A stretch of DNA of 64,000 bases from Bdellovibrionales bacterium (GTDB lineage: Bacteria > Bdellovibrionota > Bdellovibrionia > Bdellovibrionales > UBA1609), in contig JAHDIR010000001.1 in NCBI GenBank assembly GCA_020630675.1, positions 25,015 through 89,014 of the forward strand, given 5' to 3'. Shown piece after piece: positions 24,753-34,719 of the stretch. The notes beneath the pieces are model-generated. The model saw only the letters and a program-made list of their open reading frames with translations, was not told the origin of the DNA and did not search any database. How positions within the stretch are numbered: position 1 is the stretch's first letter; each line of letters starts with the position of its first letter. The position numbers were made by a program, and so were the translations under genes.

Positions 24753-25832
24753 ATGCTGTCTATTATAGATAAATATGTATCCAAGTTGTTTTTAACCTAT
24801 TTTTTTGCTGGGTTGTTCATATTTATTACTCTTTTTTTTGTTTCTGATTTCATGATTAAATTTTCTAAGTATGATGCCTCGGTAGTGACTTTGTTGCGAT
24901 ACTACGGTTATTTTTTGCCAGAAATTATATACCAAATGCTACCCGTGGCCTCTTTACTGGCTTCTATATTAACCATGTCTTATTTGAGTAGTAGTAATGA
25001 ATTGGTGGCTTTTTTTACTGCCGGTGTCAGCTTAATGAGGGTTTGTACACCAATTTTGGTATTAGTGGGTTTTTTATGTTTAGGGTCTTTTTTTATGGGG
25101 GACCGTTTAATTCCGCACTTTATGAAGCAAAAAAACTACATCAAAGACATTGAAATTAAAAAATATTATACAAGAATTATTACTGGTATTAAGAGTGATG
25201 TTTGGTACAAAAAAAATAATTTTGTAGTGAATGTAAAGTCTTTAGATTTTACAAGCAGAACTGGCTTAGGAGTCTCTGTTTTTTACTTTGATCAAGATTG
25301 GCAATTATCAAGAGTGGTTAAGGCGCCAAAAGCAAAACTAGGGGATAGCTCTTGGGAACTGTTTGATAGTTCTGAAACTTTTTACTCTAGTGAAAGTAGC
25401 TTTCCAATTAGAAAAACGTATAATTCACGTGTTATTGAAATGAATAAAAAATTAGAAGACTTGAATATCAAAGGGCAAACCTCAGAAACTATGAATTTAA
25501 AAACTCTTAAAAAGTTTATTGATCGCAATAAAAAATCTGGGCTTAATACATTAGACTACGAAGTGGATTATTATGCTAAATATAGTTTTTCATTTGCTGG
25601 TCTTTTGCTAGTTCTGATGAGTCTACCTTTTAGTATTTCTAAGCGTAGGTCTGGCGGAAGCCTCGCCAGCATTGGGGCTTGTTTGGGCTTAGTTTTCTCT
25701 TTTTGGCTGTTCTATAGTTTTTCACTAAATTTAGGTAAAATGGGGGTGCTTTTTCCGTCTTTAGCGGCTTGGCTGCCTAACTTTATAATTATGCTGCTAG
25801 CTGTTTTCTTTTTACGCAAGGTAGAGACTTAA
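24753..25832 (+). CDS. LptF/LptG family permease
   Basis: A 359-residue inner-membrane protein of the YjgP/YjgQ family that, with LptB and LptC, extracts lipopolysaccharide for transport to the outer membrane. It has three N-terminal membrane helices (starting IDKYVSKLFLTYFFAGLFIF, with PEIIYQMLPVASLLASILTM), a soluble periplasmic beta-jellyroll region (about 125-255), and three C-terminal helices including LLVLMSLPFSISKR. I cannot assign F or G with certainty. The gene stands apart from other lpt genes. It lacks a ribosome binding site before the ATG. Confidence 0.88.
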   Translation: MLSIIDKYVSKLFLTYFFAGLFIFITLFFVSDFMIKFSKYDASVVTLLRYYGYFLPEIIYQMLPVASLLASILTMSYLSSSNELVAFFTAGVSLMRVCTPILVLVGFLCLGSFFMGDRLIPHFMKQKNYIKDIEIKKYYTRIITGIKSDVWYKKNNFVVNVKSLDFTSRTGLGVSVFYFDQDWQLSRVVKAPKAKLGDSSWELFDSSETFYSSESSFPIRKTYNSRVIEMNKKLEDLNIKGQTSETMNLKTLKKFIDRNKKSGLNTLDYEVDYYAKYSFSFAGLLLVLMSLPFSISKRRSGGSLASIGACLGLVFSFWLFYSFSLNLGKMGVLFPSLAAWLPNFIIMLLAVFFLRKVET

Positions 25833-25984
25833 GCTTCTTGTGCTTTTAAGCTCCCTAAACCCCCATTTCAACTATTATCTAACTGCAGTAATGCCCTAAA
25901 AATACTCTTTTTCTTTGATACTTGGTCTTTTTCGTAATAATTAGACCAATGATTCTATCATGACTTATTTGGGGGTTTTTACGC

Positions 25985-26578
25985 ATGCCTATTCTTGAAG
26001 TTCTTACTTTTCCTGACCCGAGACTTAGAAAAGTTTCGCAACCTGTTGCCAAAGTTGGTCCAGAGCAGGTTGAATTTTCCAATGCAATGTTAGAAACAAT
26101 GTATTCGTTTAAAGGGATTGGTCTAGCAGCTCCTCAAGTGAATCGATTAGACCGTATAGTTGTGATAGACACTCGGGCAAAAGATGAAGAGGACAGATAC
26201 GATTTGTCAGACTTAACCGATTTAGAAAAAAAAGTTCCACAGCCTTTGATTTTATTTAACCCAGTGATTGTTGCTACGGAAGGAAATACAACTTACGACG
26301 AGGGTTGTTTGAGCGTGCCCAGTTACTATGAAACTGTTGAGCGTTTTGATGTTATTGAGTGTGAAGCTCTTAACCAAAAAGGGGAGACCATAAAGTTTAA
26401 GACCGATGGCTTACTTTCTATTTGTATTCAGCATGAAATTGATCACTTGGATGGAAAATTATTTATTGACCGCCTAAGCACAGTCAAAGCAGGAAGAATA
26501 AAAAAACAAATTAAAAAAAGAGGTTATCCTGAAAGAAAAAAAGACCCTGAAGCTTCCGAAAAAGAAGGAGTTGAGTAA
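25985..26578 (+). CDS. def: Peptide deformylase
   Basis: A 197-residue enzyme removing the formyl group from nascent proteins. The three motifs are intact: GIGLAAPQVN, EGCLSVPSYYE and QHEIDHLDG, giving metal ligands Cys and two His and the catalytic Glu. The family usually has EGCLSVPG; Ser replaces Gly after the proline here. The C-terminal extension is Lys/Glu-rich. The formyltransferase gene follows with no gap, as in most bacteria. Confidence 0.95.
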   Translation: MPILEVLTFPDPRLRKVSQPVAKVGPEQVEFSNAMLETMYSFKGIGLAAPQVNRLDRIVVIDTRAKDEEDRYDLSDLTDLEKKVPQPLILFNPVIVATEGNTTYDEGCLSVPSYYETVERFDVIECEALNQKGETIKFKTDGLLSICIQHEIDHLDGKLFIDRLSTVKAGRIKKQIKKRGYPERKKDPEASEKEGVE

Positions 26579-27520
26579 GTGAGCGTTGTTCGTGTTGTTT
26601 TTATGGGAACTCCTGAGTTTGCTAAGCATCATTTAGAGTTAATGCATAAAGATAGTCATTATCAAGTGGTGGGAGTCGTGTCTCAGCCCGATCGTAAACA
26701 AGGTCGAAAGTTAAAATTAACGGCAAGTCCTGTAAAACAGTTTGCTATTGAAAATAATTTAAATGTAATTACTCCTGAAAAGTTTAATAACGAAGATGTA
26801 TTTCAAACGGTGAGTTCTTGGAAGCCTGAAATTGTAGTTGTAGTGGCCTATGGGCAAATCATTTCTAGTCAGTTTCTGAAAGCTTTTCCTCAGAGAGTGG
26901 TTAATGTTCATGCTAGTTTATTGCCAAGGTGGCGTGGGGCAGCTCCCATACAACGTTGTCTTATGGAAGGTGACAAAGTGACTGGTGTTTGTTTACAAGT
27001 TATGAAAAAAAAATTAGATGCAGGAGATGTCATAGGCGAAAGAAAAATTTCGTTATCTCAACATATAAATGCTCTACAGTTGCATGATGAGCTCATGGTT
27101 TTAGGGGCAGACCTTCTTCATGTCGAGCTTATGGACTACATTCGTGGAAATTTAACTCCGAAAGAGCAGGATGAAAAACTAATCACTTACGCTTCCAAGC
27201 TTGATAAGTCTGAGTCGAAAATAAACTGGAGTTTACCGGCCGAAACTATACACAACAAAGTTCGAGGAATGCTTTTAGGCCCAGGTACCTTCACTTATTT
27301 TCAGTCAGTTAAATATAAAATTCTTCAAACCGAAACCTTAGATATTGAGTCTAAGGGCGTAGGGGTAGTTCATGCTTCTGAAGATCATGAGCTTATTATT
27401 GGTTGTGGTGCCGGCGCTCTTAAGGTTTTAAAAATTCAACCAGAATCGAGGTCTCGAATGGAAGTTAAAGATTTTTTGCAGGGCCATCCGATCAATCCAG
27501 GGGAGTTATTTGGTGAATGA
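26579..27520 (+). CDS. fmt: Methionyl-tRNA formyltransferase
   Basis: A 313-residue cytosolic enzyme formylating initiator methionyl-tRNA from 10-formyl-THF. It has VFMGTPEFAKHHLELM, then VNVHASLLPRWRGAAPIQRC with the catalytic Asn-His pair and SLLP loop, then the DAGDVI turn, and a C-terminal OB-like domain containing HNKVRGMLLGPG. It uses a GTG start directly after the deformylase stop, so the two are tightly coupled. The rpe gene overlaps its end. Confidence 0.95.
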   Translation: MSVVRVVFMGTPEFAKHHLELMHKDSHYQVVGVVSQPDRKQGRKLKLTASPVKQFAIENNLNVITPEKFNNEDVFQTVSSWKPEIVVVVAYGQIISSQFLKAFPQRVVNVHASLLPRWRGAAPIQRCLMEGDKVTGVCLQVMKKKLDAGDVIGERKISLSQHINALQLHDELMVLGADLLHVELMDYIRGNLTPKEQDEKLITYASKLDKSESKINWSLPAETIHNKVRGMLLGPGTFTYFQSVKYKILQTETLDIESKGVGVVHASEDHELIIGCGAGALKVLKIQPESRSRMEVKDFLQGHPINPGELFGE

Positions 27521-28178
27521 TTCATTTTTAGTTGCTCCGAGTATTCTTTCAGCAGACTTTGCAAAGTTAGGACAAGAAGTAATGGCCATTGAAAAGCATG
27601 GGGCCGACTGGGTTCATGTCGATGTGATGGACGGTCATTTTGTACCTAACCTGACCTTAGGGGCCCCTATCGTTAAAAGTTTACGTCCGGTGACGTCTTT
27701 AACTTTAGATGTACACTTAATGATATCTCACCCTCATAAATATATTGATGACTTCCTAAAAGCTGGGGCCGATATCATCACTGTACATGTTGAATCGGAA
27801 AGCAATATTAAGGACTGTCTAGAGGCTATTATTGCTGGCGGGGCAAAAGCTGGCATCACTTTACGGCCTGGAACTTCTTTAGATGCAATAAAACCTTACC
27901 TTTCTTTCGTTGGTTTAGTTTTGGTTATGACCGTTGAGCCTGGCTTTGGTGGTCAAAGCTTCATGTCTGACCAGGTCGAAAAAATCAACCAGTTGGTAAA
28001 ACTTAGAAGTGAAAATAACTACAATTATCTGATTGAGGTGGATGGTGGTGTCAACGCCTCTACGGTGTCTCAATGTTTACAGGCTGATGTTTTGGTGGCA
28101 GGAAGTTATGTATTTAAAAATGATTATAAAACATCTATTGATTTTTTAAAAAAGGCGAAAAATAATGAAAACAATTGA
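27513..28178 (+). CDS. rpe: Ribulose-phosphate 3-epimerase
   Basis: About 221 residues of a TIM-barrel enzyme of the pentose phosphate pathway. Motifs are APSILSADFAKLG, WVHVDVMDGHFVPNLTLG with the catalytic Asp and metal-binding His, LDVHLMI, VMTVEPGFGGQSF and EVDGGVNAST. The GTG used here lies inside the end of fmt with GGGGAG eight bases upstream; a TTG one codon earlier is equally possible. hutH starts inside its last codons, so translation is likely coupled through fmt-rpe-hutH. Confidence 0.93.
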   Translation: MNDSFLVAPSILSADFAKLGQEVMAIEKHGADWVHVDVMDGHFVPNLTLGAPIVKSLRPVTSLTLDVHLMISHPHKYIDDFLKAGADIITVHVESESNIKDCLEAIIAGGAKAGITLRPGTSLDAIKPYLSFVGLVLVMTVEPGFGGQSFMSDQVEKINQLVKLRSENNYNYLIEVDGGVNASTVSQCLQADVLVAGSYVFKNDYKTSIDFLKKAKNNENN

Positions 28179-29700
28179 ATTAACAGGAGTTGATGTATCT
28201 CTAGAAGATACATGGTCTGTCGCTTATCATCAAAGCCCAGTAGTACTAAGTAAAAGTGCTAAAACAAAAATTCAAGAGTCTAGAGACTATATTGAAGGGC
28301 GCATTGCTAATGGTGACACCATGTATGGAGTTAACACAGGTTTTGGTTTATTTAGTAATGTTAATATCTCGCAAGAAGATATTGAAAAACTGCAAGTTAA
28401 TTTAATTCGCTCACATAGTGTTGGAGTGGGTGAAGCCTTCACGCCTGAAGAAACTAGAGCCATTATGTTTTTACGAGCGAATGCCTTATCTCGAGGCCAT
28501 AGCGGCTGTCGCGTCGTTGTCATAGAAACTATTTTAGAATTTTTAAATAACAATATAATTCCGGTGATTCCAAGCCAGGGTAGTGTTGGTGCCAGTGGTG
28601 ATTTAGCCCCGCTGTCTCATCTAGCTTTAGCTTTGATTGGCGAAGGTAAGGTTTGGCAGGGAAATGAAAAAGTTTCGGTCAAAGAGGTTCTTGAAGCGAA
28701 AAAAATAAAGCCTCTTAAATTAATGGCCAAAGAGGGCTTATCCCTTATTAATGGTTGTCAGGTTATGACGGCGGTGGGTTTGTTAAATGCCTATGAAGCT
28801 AGACGGTTGGTGTGGACTGTCGATCTTGCCGGTTCAATGTCTTTAGAAGCTTTACGCGGAACTCGCTCGGCTTTTGATCCTCTTATCGCAGCAACAAGAC
28901 CTCACCCGGGCGAAGCTAAAACGGCTCGTAATATGTTGAGGCTTCTTGGGGAAACATCTGAAATTGCTCAAAGTCATATAGACTGCGGTAATGTTCAGGA
29001 TGCTTATTCTCTTCGATGTATCCCTGCTGTTCATGGCGCCGCCAAAGATGCTTTATTAAGTACAATTAAAACTCTTGAAATAGAAGCTAACTCGAGCACT
29101 GATAATCCTTTAGTTTTTTCAAAAGAAGGAAAAATACTTTCTTGTGGTAATTTTCATGGCGAGCCTGTGGCCTTTGCTTTAGACTTTTTGTGTATAGCAG
29201 TCAGTGCAATGGTGAGTATTTCAGAGTGTCGAATTGAAAAATTAATCAACCCAACAATGAGTCAGTTACCGGCTTTCTTAGCCCCCGACGGTGGATTGAA
29301 CAGTGGGTTAATGATTGTACAAGTTGCTGCTGCCGCTCTAGTTAGTGAAAATAAAATTTTATCACATCCAGCTTCTGTCGATAGCATACCCACTTCGGCC
29401 GATAAAGAAGATCATGTCAGCATGGGAACAATCGCTGCTCGTAAGCTAGGAAAAATTATTAAGAATGCTGAAAATATTGTGGCCATGGAAATTTTATGTG
29501 CCAAGCAAGCTTTGGGCTTTTTACGTCCATTAAAGGCAAGTAGCGCTGTGCAAGCCGTGTATGACTTATTAGACCCAACAGTTCCCTTTGCCGATGAAGA
29601 TCGAGTGTTTTCGGAAGACATAGAAATCATAAAAAAGAATATTCGAGATAACTCAGTGGCTTTGACAATTAAAAAATCCGTAGGAGATTTAGAATGGTAA
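28165..29700 (+). CDS. hutH: Histidine ammonia-lyase
   Basis: A 511-residue enzyme deaminating L-histidine to urocanate, the first step of histidine use. The MIO prosthetic group forms from Ala-Ser-Gly in [18 protein letters not shown]. Other family stretches are [22 protein letters not shown] and SSTDNPLVF. It begins within the last 14 bases of rpe, an unusual junction with a housekeeping operon. The hutU start overlaps its end. No hutC-like repressor is nearby. Confidence 0.95.
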   Translation: MKTIELTGVDVSLEDTWSVAYHQSPVVLSKSAKTKIQESRDYIEGRIANGDTMYGVNTGFGLFSNVNISQEDIEKLQVNLIRSHSVGVGEAFTPEETRAIMFLRANALSRGHSGCRVVVIETILEFLNNNIIPVIPSQGSVGASGDLAPLSHLALALIGEGKVWQGNEKVSVKEVLEAKKIKPLKLMAKEGLSLINGCQVMTAVGLLNAYEARRLVWTVDLAGSMSLEALRGTRSAFDPLIAATRPHPGEAKTARNMLRLLGETSEIAQSHIDCGNVQDAYSLRCIPAVHGAAKDALLSTIKTLEIEANSSTDNPLVFSKEGKILSCGNFHGEPVAFALDFLCIAVSAMVSISECRIEKLINPTMSQLPAFLAPDGGLNSGLMIVQVAAAALVSENKILSHPASVDSIPTSADKEDHVSMGTIAARKLGKIIKNAENIVAMEILCAKQALGFLRPLKASSAVQAVYDLLDPTVPFADEDRVFSEDIEIIKKNIRDNSVALTIKKSVGDLEW

Positions 29701-31340
29701 GAGAAATTCACCCCCCAACAGGAACTCAACTCAACTGTAAGGGCTGGTTGCAAGAAGCTGCCTTTAGAATGATTCAGCATAACATTAGCCCCGATGTCGC
29801 TGAGGTGCCGGAAGAGCTCATCGTTTATGGTGGTCGAGGAAAAGTCGCTCGTAATTGGCAATGTTTTGATAAAATTTTAGAGGAATTGAAAATCTTAGAA
29901 AATGATGAAACATTGTTAGTTCAATCCGGAAAACCAGTGGGAGTTTTGAAAACTCATCCCGATGCGCCACGAGTTTTATTGGCCAACTCAAACCTAGTAC
30001 CCAACTGGGCCAACTGGGATGTTTTTGATGAGCTAGATAAAAAAGGCTTGATGATGTATGGGCAAATGACGGCAGGCTCTTGGATATACATTGGAACTCA
30101 AGGAATCGTTCAAGGTACTTATGAAACTTTTGTTGAGGCTGGTCGCAAACACTTTGGCGGAAGTTTAAAGGGGCGAACAATCCTCACCGCTGGCTTGGGA
30201 GGAATGGGTGGAGCACAGCCTCTTGCTGGGGTTTTTGCTGGAGCAGCCGTTTTAGCTATTGATATTGACCCTCACCGTATAAGTCGTCGTTTAGAGACAG
30301 GTTATGTCGATGAAAGTTGCGAATCGTTGCAAGAAGCCGTTCAACGAGTAGAAAAATACAAGGCCGAAGGTGTGGCTAAGTCTGTGGCTTACTGCGGAAA
30401 CATGGCTGAAGTCATTCATCAACTTATCAAAATGGGTTTTAAGCCAGATATACTCACCGATCAAACATCTGCTCACGACCCTTTAAAGGGTTATGTTCCT
30501 GAAGAGCTCACATTGCAGGAATCTTATAAAATGCAAGAAGCTAACCCTAACGAGCATATGCGTTTAGCAAAACTCTCTATGGGTAAACATGTTCGGGGCA
30601 TGCTCGAAATGAAAAAATTAGGAGCGATTACTTTTGACTATGGCAATAATATTCGTGCGATGGCTAAAGAAGTAGGGGTAGAAGATGCATTTGATATTCC
30701 GGGTTTTGTCCCTGAGTACATTCGACCTTTATTTTGTCGTGGTAATGGTCCCTTTCGCTGGGTGGCATTGTCCGGAGACCCTGAAGATATAAAAGTTACC
30801 GATCAAGCTATTCGTGAATTGTTCCCGCATAAAAAACATTTGTTAAATTGGATTGATATGGCTCAGGAGCGTATACAGTTTCAAGGTTTACCCTCAAGAA
30901 TCTGTTGGCTTGAGTACGGAGAGCGAGCTTTAGCTGGCGCTAAATTTAATGAACTTGTGAAAGAAGGAAAACTAAAGGCTCCCATAGCCATTGGCCGTGA
31001 TCATTTAGATTGTGGCTCAGTGGCATCTCCTAACCGCGAAACAGAAGCTATGAAAGATGGGTCTGATGCTGTTGCCGATTGGCCAATTTTGAATGCCATG
31101 GCCAACGTCGCCAGTGGTGCCACTTGGGTCAGTCTACATCATGGCGGAGGTGTAGGTATGGGTTATAGTATTCATGCCGGTCAAGTGGTTGTGGCTGATG
31201 GAACGGAAGAAGCTGCTCGTCGTTTAGAGCGCGTTTTAACCACCGACCCTGCCATGGGTTTGTTTCGACATATTGATGCCGGTTATGATGAGTCGGTGGA
31301 AATGGCTCGAGAACATGGTGTACGCTCTCCTTGGGTATAA
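29694..31340 (+). CDS. hutU: Urocanate hydratase
   Basis: A 548-residue enzyme converting urocanate to imidazolonepropionate with tightly bound NAD. It shows RCSSG-class landmarks of the family: [11 protein letters not shown], the Rossmann stretch [44 protein letters not shown] and [15 protein letters not shown]. The C-terminal [13 protein letters not shown] is conserved. Its ATG overlaps the stop of hutH. The length is close to the usual 555. Confidence 0.95.
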   Translation: MVREIHPPTGTQLNCKGWLQEAAFRMIQHNISPDVAEVPEELIVYGGRGKVARNWQCFDKILEELKILENDETLLVQSGKPVGVLKTHPDAPRVLLANSNLVPNWANWDVFDELDKKGLMMYGQMTAGSWIYIGTQGIVQGTYETFVEAGRKHFGGSLKGRTILTAGLGGMGGAQPLAGVFAGAAVLAIDIDPHRISRRLETGYVDESCESLQEAVQRVEKYKAEGVAKSVAYCGNMAEVIHQLIKMGFKPDILTDQTSAHDPLKGYVPEELTLQESYKMQEANPNEHMRLAKLSMGKHVRGMLEMKKLGAITFDYGNNIRAMAKEVGVEDAFDIPGFVPEYIRPLFCRGNGPFRWVALSGDPEDIKVTDQAIRELFPHKKHLLNWIDMAQERIQFQGLPSRICWLEYGERALAGAKFNELVKEGKLKAPIAIGRDHLDCGSVASPNRETEAMKDGSDAVADWPILNAMANVASGATWVSLHHGGGVGMGYSIHAGQVVVADGTEEAARRLERVLTTDPAMGLFRHIDAGYDESVEMAREHGVRSPWV

Positions 31341-31371
31341 TTTTTGTAAACCTTATTTTTTAGGCCAGTGA

Positions 31372-32637
31372 ATGTATAAGTTGTATACCGACATTAGTGA
31401 GCTTTTGACTTTAAAACAAGCCGCTCAAAAAAAAGGACGCCATATTACGGCCTCTGATTTAAGTGTTATTAAAAAAGCTCAGTTTATTACAAACAAAGGT
31501 CATATTCTTTGGGTGGGAACGAAAAAAAAACTCACCCCTGCCGTTTTAAAAAAGTTAGGTATTCAAGCAAATTCAATCAAAGAAATCAGCTTAAATGATC
31601 AGACTGTTATGCCTGGGTTTGTTGAGTGCCATACTCATTCAGTTTTTTCAGGAACTCGAGAAAATGAATTTGAGCAAAGAAACTCTGGAGTGAGTTACCA
31701 AGATATTGCCAAAGCGGGGGGTGGTATTTTATCAACTGTTCACCAAACGCGAAAAGCTAGTCTTGAAAAACTTTTTCAATTATCTAAAAACAGAGCACAA
31801 AGGTTTTTAGATCAGGGAGTGACAACTCTAGAAATAAAAAGTGGTTACGGTTTAGATAGTAATACAGAAATTAAAATATTGAAGACCATTCTTAAGTTAA
31901 AAAAGCTAAAGAAAATAAACATTGTTTCCACCTATTTAGGCCCCCATGCTGTTCCTCAAAAATTTAAGTCAGCCGCTGAATACATTGACTTTATTATTAG
32001 AAAAGTAATTCCTATTTTGAAGAGAAAAAAATTAATTGATCGCGCTGATATATTTATTGAAAAAGGGTATTTTGGTGCAGATTTAGCCAAAGCCTACTTT
32101 CAAGCCTTAAAGGATCACGATGTGAGCTTGACGGCTCATATTGATCAACTGTCACGTTCAGGGGCTATTGCTGAACTTTGCTTGCATGAAAAAATTACTT
32201 CTTTAGACCACCTTGTGGAAATGTCTAAAGTAGATATTAAAAAGTTGAGTCAAAGTGAATGTACGGCTGTGCTTTTACCTTTGGCTGATTTTTATTTAAA
32301 AATGAAATATCCACCGGCTCGGCGTTTAATAGATGAAGGAGCACGGGTTGCCTTAGCCACTGACTTTAACCCGGGATCAGCCCCCAGCCAAGATTTATCA
32401 ATGGTGGGGGTTTTGGCACGATTAGAAATGAAAATGACTCTTCCTGAGGTCATATCAGCTTATACTATAGGAGCGAGCTATGCTTTAGGGCTTGCCGGTA
32501 GCCATGGTTCATTACAGCCAGGTAAAAAAGCTGATTTTATTTGTCTTAATGATCACTGGGATCGACTATTTTACAATGTGGGCTATCATCCGATCTCGTC
32601 CACCTGGGTGCAAGGTCGTCGTTTAAATCGCTTATAG
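31372..32637 (+). CDS. hutI: Imidazolonepropionase
   Basis: A 421-residue amidohydrolase opening the imidazolone ring to formiminoglutamate. Metal ligands are in MPGFVECHTHSVFSG; further conserved elements are KSGYGLD, YLGPHAVP, LTAHIDQLS, and ATDFNPGSAPSQ with the catalytic Asp. It starts 31 bases after hutU with only a weak ribosome binding site. It completes three of the four steps; no hutG or hutF lies in the window, so the last step must be encoded elsewhere or be absent. Confidence 0.93.
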   Translation: MYKLYTDISELLTLKQAAQKKGRHITASDLSVIKKAQFITNKGHILWVGTKKKLTPAVLKKLGIQANSIKEISLNDQTVMPGFVECHTHSVFSGTRENEFEQRNSGVSYQDIAKAGGGILSTVHQTRKASLEKLFQLSKNRAQRFLDQGVTTLEIKSGYGLDSNTEIKILKTILKLKKLKKINIVSTYLGPHAVPQKFKSAAEYIDFIIRKVIPILKRKKLIDRADIFIEKGYFGADLAKAYFQALKDHDVSLTAHIDQLSRSGAIAELCLHEKITSLDHLVEMSKVDIKKLSQSECTAVLLPLADFYLKMKYPPARRLIDEGARVALATDFNPGSAPSQDLSMVGVLARLEMKMTLPEVISAYTIGASYALGLAGSHGSLQPGKKADFICLNDHWDRLFYNVGYHPISSTWVQGRRLNRL

Positions 32638-32734
32638 TTATAAAAGTAAAACTCATTTTTTATAATGAGCTCTTAGTTTGAATTTTTTTGTTTTAAGTTA
32701 GCTATTTATAAACTCAAGATAAGGAGTTGTTCTT

Positions 32735-33034
32735 GTGAAGAATAAAATTTTGGTCATAGTGTTTTGTTTATTTTCTGTTGCTTTTGGCTTAGGTCTTGGT
32801 TTTTTTCTATTAAATAACCCCAGCCGATGCAAAGAAATAGCCTTAAAGTCATCTTCTCTTTATGAGCCCTCTTTATCTCAAGGCTTAGAGGTTGAGGTTC
32901 TTGGTGTAAAGTATGAAAACTTTCTTCCTCGGTTCAACTACCTCATAAAAAAATCAGAAAGCTCCCACTCAAAGCTAACTCTTTCTAGCTTGAAGTGCGA
33001 AAAAATTCATGAAGAGGTTATTGAAACCCCTTAG
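32735..33034 (+). CDS. Small membrane-anchored protein of unknown function
   Basis: A 99-residue protein starting at GTG, with AAGGAG 7 bases upstream. A single N-terminal hydrophobic segment (ILVIVFCLFSVAFGLGLGFFLL) is an uncleaved anchor or signal peptide. The remaining 65 residues are polar with two Cys and no recognised domain. It is 97 bases after hutI and is not clearly part of that operon. Confidence 0.6.
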   Translation: MKNKILVIVFCLFSVAFGLGLGFFLLNNPSRCKEIALKSSSLYEPSLSQGLEVEVLGVKYENFLPRFNYLIKKSESSHSKLTLSSLKCEKIHEEVIETP

Positions 33035-33124
33035 TTTGTTAAGGACTAAAACCAAGGTCTTGTTTTTCTCGTGCTTTTAAAAAGTACATTCCTTTGCTAA
33101 TTTTTTGTGATGTAGTATAGACTC

Positions 33125-33547
33125 ATGAATAAGCATATTGTTGAATCGCCTTATTATTCCAAGAGTTTTGATGGTGCAATATTTGACGGCCCTTTTCGTA
33201 TTTATTTTGCCCAATACCAAGAACAAGTCGGCTTAGAACTTTATCATTACTTATCTAAAAATATGTCATCTCTGACAAATCAAGTAAGAACTCTAAACAA
33301 AAAATTTAAAAGAAATATTTATATATTTACTTATACCTCAGATGAAAATAAAAAAAAATATCAACCTAAGAATCATCAAGGTCGAATTTTTTTAGTCCCA
33401 TTTCAATCTCATTATATTTTGGGGTTGTCTCAACAAGACTTTATGAAAAACAAGCTATGCTTACAAAGTTACTTGGAGTTTATTCGCGAAAATTGGAGTT
33501 TAAGCCAAAGCCTTCTTGAAAAAAATAGCTATTTACCAACTATTTAA
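33125..33547 (+). CDS. Hypothetical protein, cytosolic
   Basis: A 140-residue protein with no signal peptide or membrane segment and no domain I recognise. Notable stretches are SFDGAIFDGPFRIYFAQYQE and VPFQSHYILGLSQQDF, followed by a helical end with one Cys. It looks like an alpha/beta fold. It converges with the thioredoxin-like gene, overlapping by eight bases at the 3' ends. The start is ATG with a weak ribosome binding site. Confidence 0.6.
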   Translation: MNKHIVESPYYSKSFDGAIFDGPFRIYFAQYQEQVGLELYHYLSKNMSSLTNQVRTLNKKFKRNIYIFTYTSDENKKKYQPKNHQGRIFLVPFQSHYILGLSQQDFMKNKLCLQSYLEFIRENWSLSQSLLEKNSYLPTI

Positions 33548-34115
33548 ACGTTAATTTTTTTAAAAAATTCATAAGCTTTACTGATTTTTTATCGACAGTT
33601 TTTGTAAAGTGCATTACTAGCTTTTTATCTTGGTTGTAAATCTGATGATAGGGAAGCCCACGAGTAAACTGTAAAATTTTCTTTTTATCGGAGCTATAAT
33701 AACTTTGACCCACACTTATATTTTTCTTCCAAAAAAATTGAGCTTTTTTACGATCATCTTTGTTGTCAACATTCACAAAAATTACATCGAGGTTTTTATG
33801 AGACTTAGAAAGATTTTGTAAAAATGGAATCTCTTTTAAGCACGGTTCACACCACTCGGCCCAATAGTTAATGTATGTGACACTTCCCTTTGAAATTTTT
33901 TGAGAAAATACATCTTTTTTCCATGGTAATTCGGAAATAGAAAACTGTTTGCTAGGTGGTAAAAATTCAAAAGACGTAGGCGCTACAGAGATAGGGTGTA
34001 GGGAACTATTTTTTTGTTTTCTAGATAAATAAAAAAGAGTTAAGCAAATAATAAGGATTAACCCAGAGAGAATAAGTCGGAATTGAAAAAAGGTTTTTCT
34101 TTCGGCAGGATTCAT
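33540..34115 (-). CDS. TlpA/ResA-like thiol-disulfide oxidoreductase
   Basis: A 191-residue protein with an N-terminal membrane anchor (LILSGLILIICLTLFYLS) and a periplasmic thioredoxin-like domain (about 65-190). The redox site is NYWAEWCEPCLKEIPFLQN, a WCEPC motif of the TlpA/ResA group, followed by VIFVNVDN and the cis-proline region TRGLPYHQIYN. It would reduce or exchange disulfides outside the cytoplasm, possibly in cytochrome c maturation, but no ccm or ccs genes are nearby. It is divergent from a pilin-like gene with only 19 bases between starts. Confidence 0.85.
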   Translation of the reverse strand: MNPAERKTFFQFRLILSGLILIICLTLFYLSRKQKNSSLHPISVAPTSFEFLPPSKQFSISELPWKKDVFSQKISKGSVTYINYWAEWCEPCLKEIPFLQNLSKSHKNLDVIFVNVDNKDDRKKAQFFWKKNISVGQSYYSSDKKKILQFTRGLPYHQIYNQDKKLVMHFTKTVDKKSVKLMNFLKKLTFK

Positions 34116-34134
34116 AAAGTGCTACAGTAGAGGG

Positions 34135-34332
34135 ATGAAAATTCTTGGTCAAACAAAAAACGGTCAAATTGTCGTCGAATACATTCTGCTATTGTCTCTT
34201 TCTGTGATTGTTGCCGTTCTTATAACAACAGCGGTGGTCAGTCGCTCACCAGGTAATGAGGGTTTTCTTATGAAAAAATGGAAGGAAATCATTGAATTTA
34301 TTGCATCAGACTTACCTGATGAACAAATATAG
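34135..34332 (+). CDS. Flp-type / class III prepilin-like protein
   Basis: A 65-residue protein whose N terminus, MKILGQTKNGQIVVEYILLL, matches the Flp/TadE-type prepilin pattern: a short basic leader, Gly-Gln cleavage site, Glu at position +5, then a hydrophobic helix (ILLLSLSVIVAVLITTAVV). The rest is a short polar tail. Such proteins need a prepilin peptidase and assembly ATPase, neither of which is in this window. It is probably an orphan pilin or pseudopilin. The gene starts 19 bases from the divergent TlpA-like gene, with AGAGGG directly before the ATG. Confidence 0.6.
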   Translation: MKILGQTKNGQIVVEYILLLSLSVIVAVLITTAVVSRSPGNEGFLMKKWKEIIEFIASDLPDEQI

Positions 34333-34469
34333 CGTAAACATATTTTTTGGTAATACCGTCTTTTTATTTTGTAACTGCTCAATATAATGAGTTTTTTCTA
34401 GACTATCTTTGGGGCTTACCTCTTAAGTGCACCGATTCATTAAAACTTAAGAGTAGCGCAGCTGGATTG

Positions 34470-34640
34470 ACTTTAAGATTTTACTAAGTAAAAGTTAGCT
34501 TTCCAAATAGTGGTGAACATTGGTGAAAATCCAAGACTCGCCCGGAACGGTAATTTGGCTGTTATGCCATTAAGTCCGATCCCATTATTAGGTGTTATGT
34601 AAGCAAAAAATTCTCGTGGACCAGAAGCCTTAGTTCAAGT
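34470..34640 (+). promoter_or_regulatory. Cobalamin (B12) riboswitch
   Basis: The region before btuB has the ordered core elements of the adenosylcobalamin riboswitch: GGTGAAAATCC, then GACTCGCCCGGAACGGTAA, then AAGTCCGATCC, corresponding to the conserved central blocks of the family. Outer helix limits are approximate. It would repress btuB when B12 is plentiful, by sequestering the ribosome binding site or by termination. The expression platform is not clear from sequence alone. The start codon is about 80 bases downstream. Confidence 0.85.
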
Positions 34641-34719
34641 AAGTTAATGCTATTAGCAATGAACTCTTTTTTAAGTTTGTCTTCTCTTGATTTTTTGTGA
34701 CTCACTCAAGGAGACAAAA

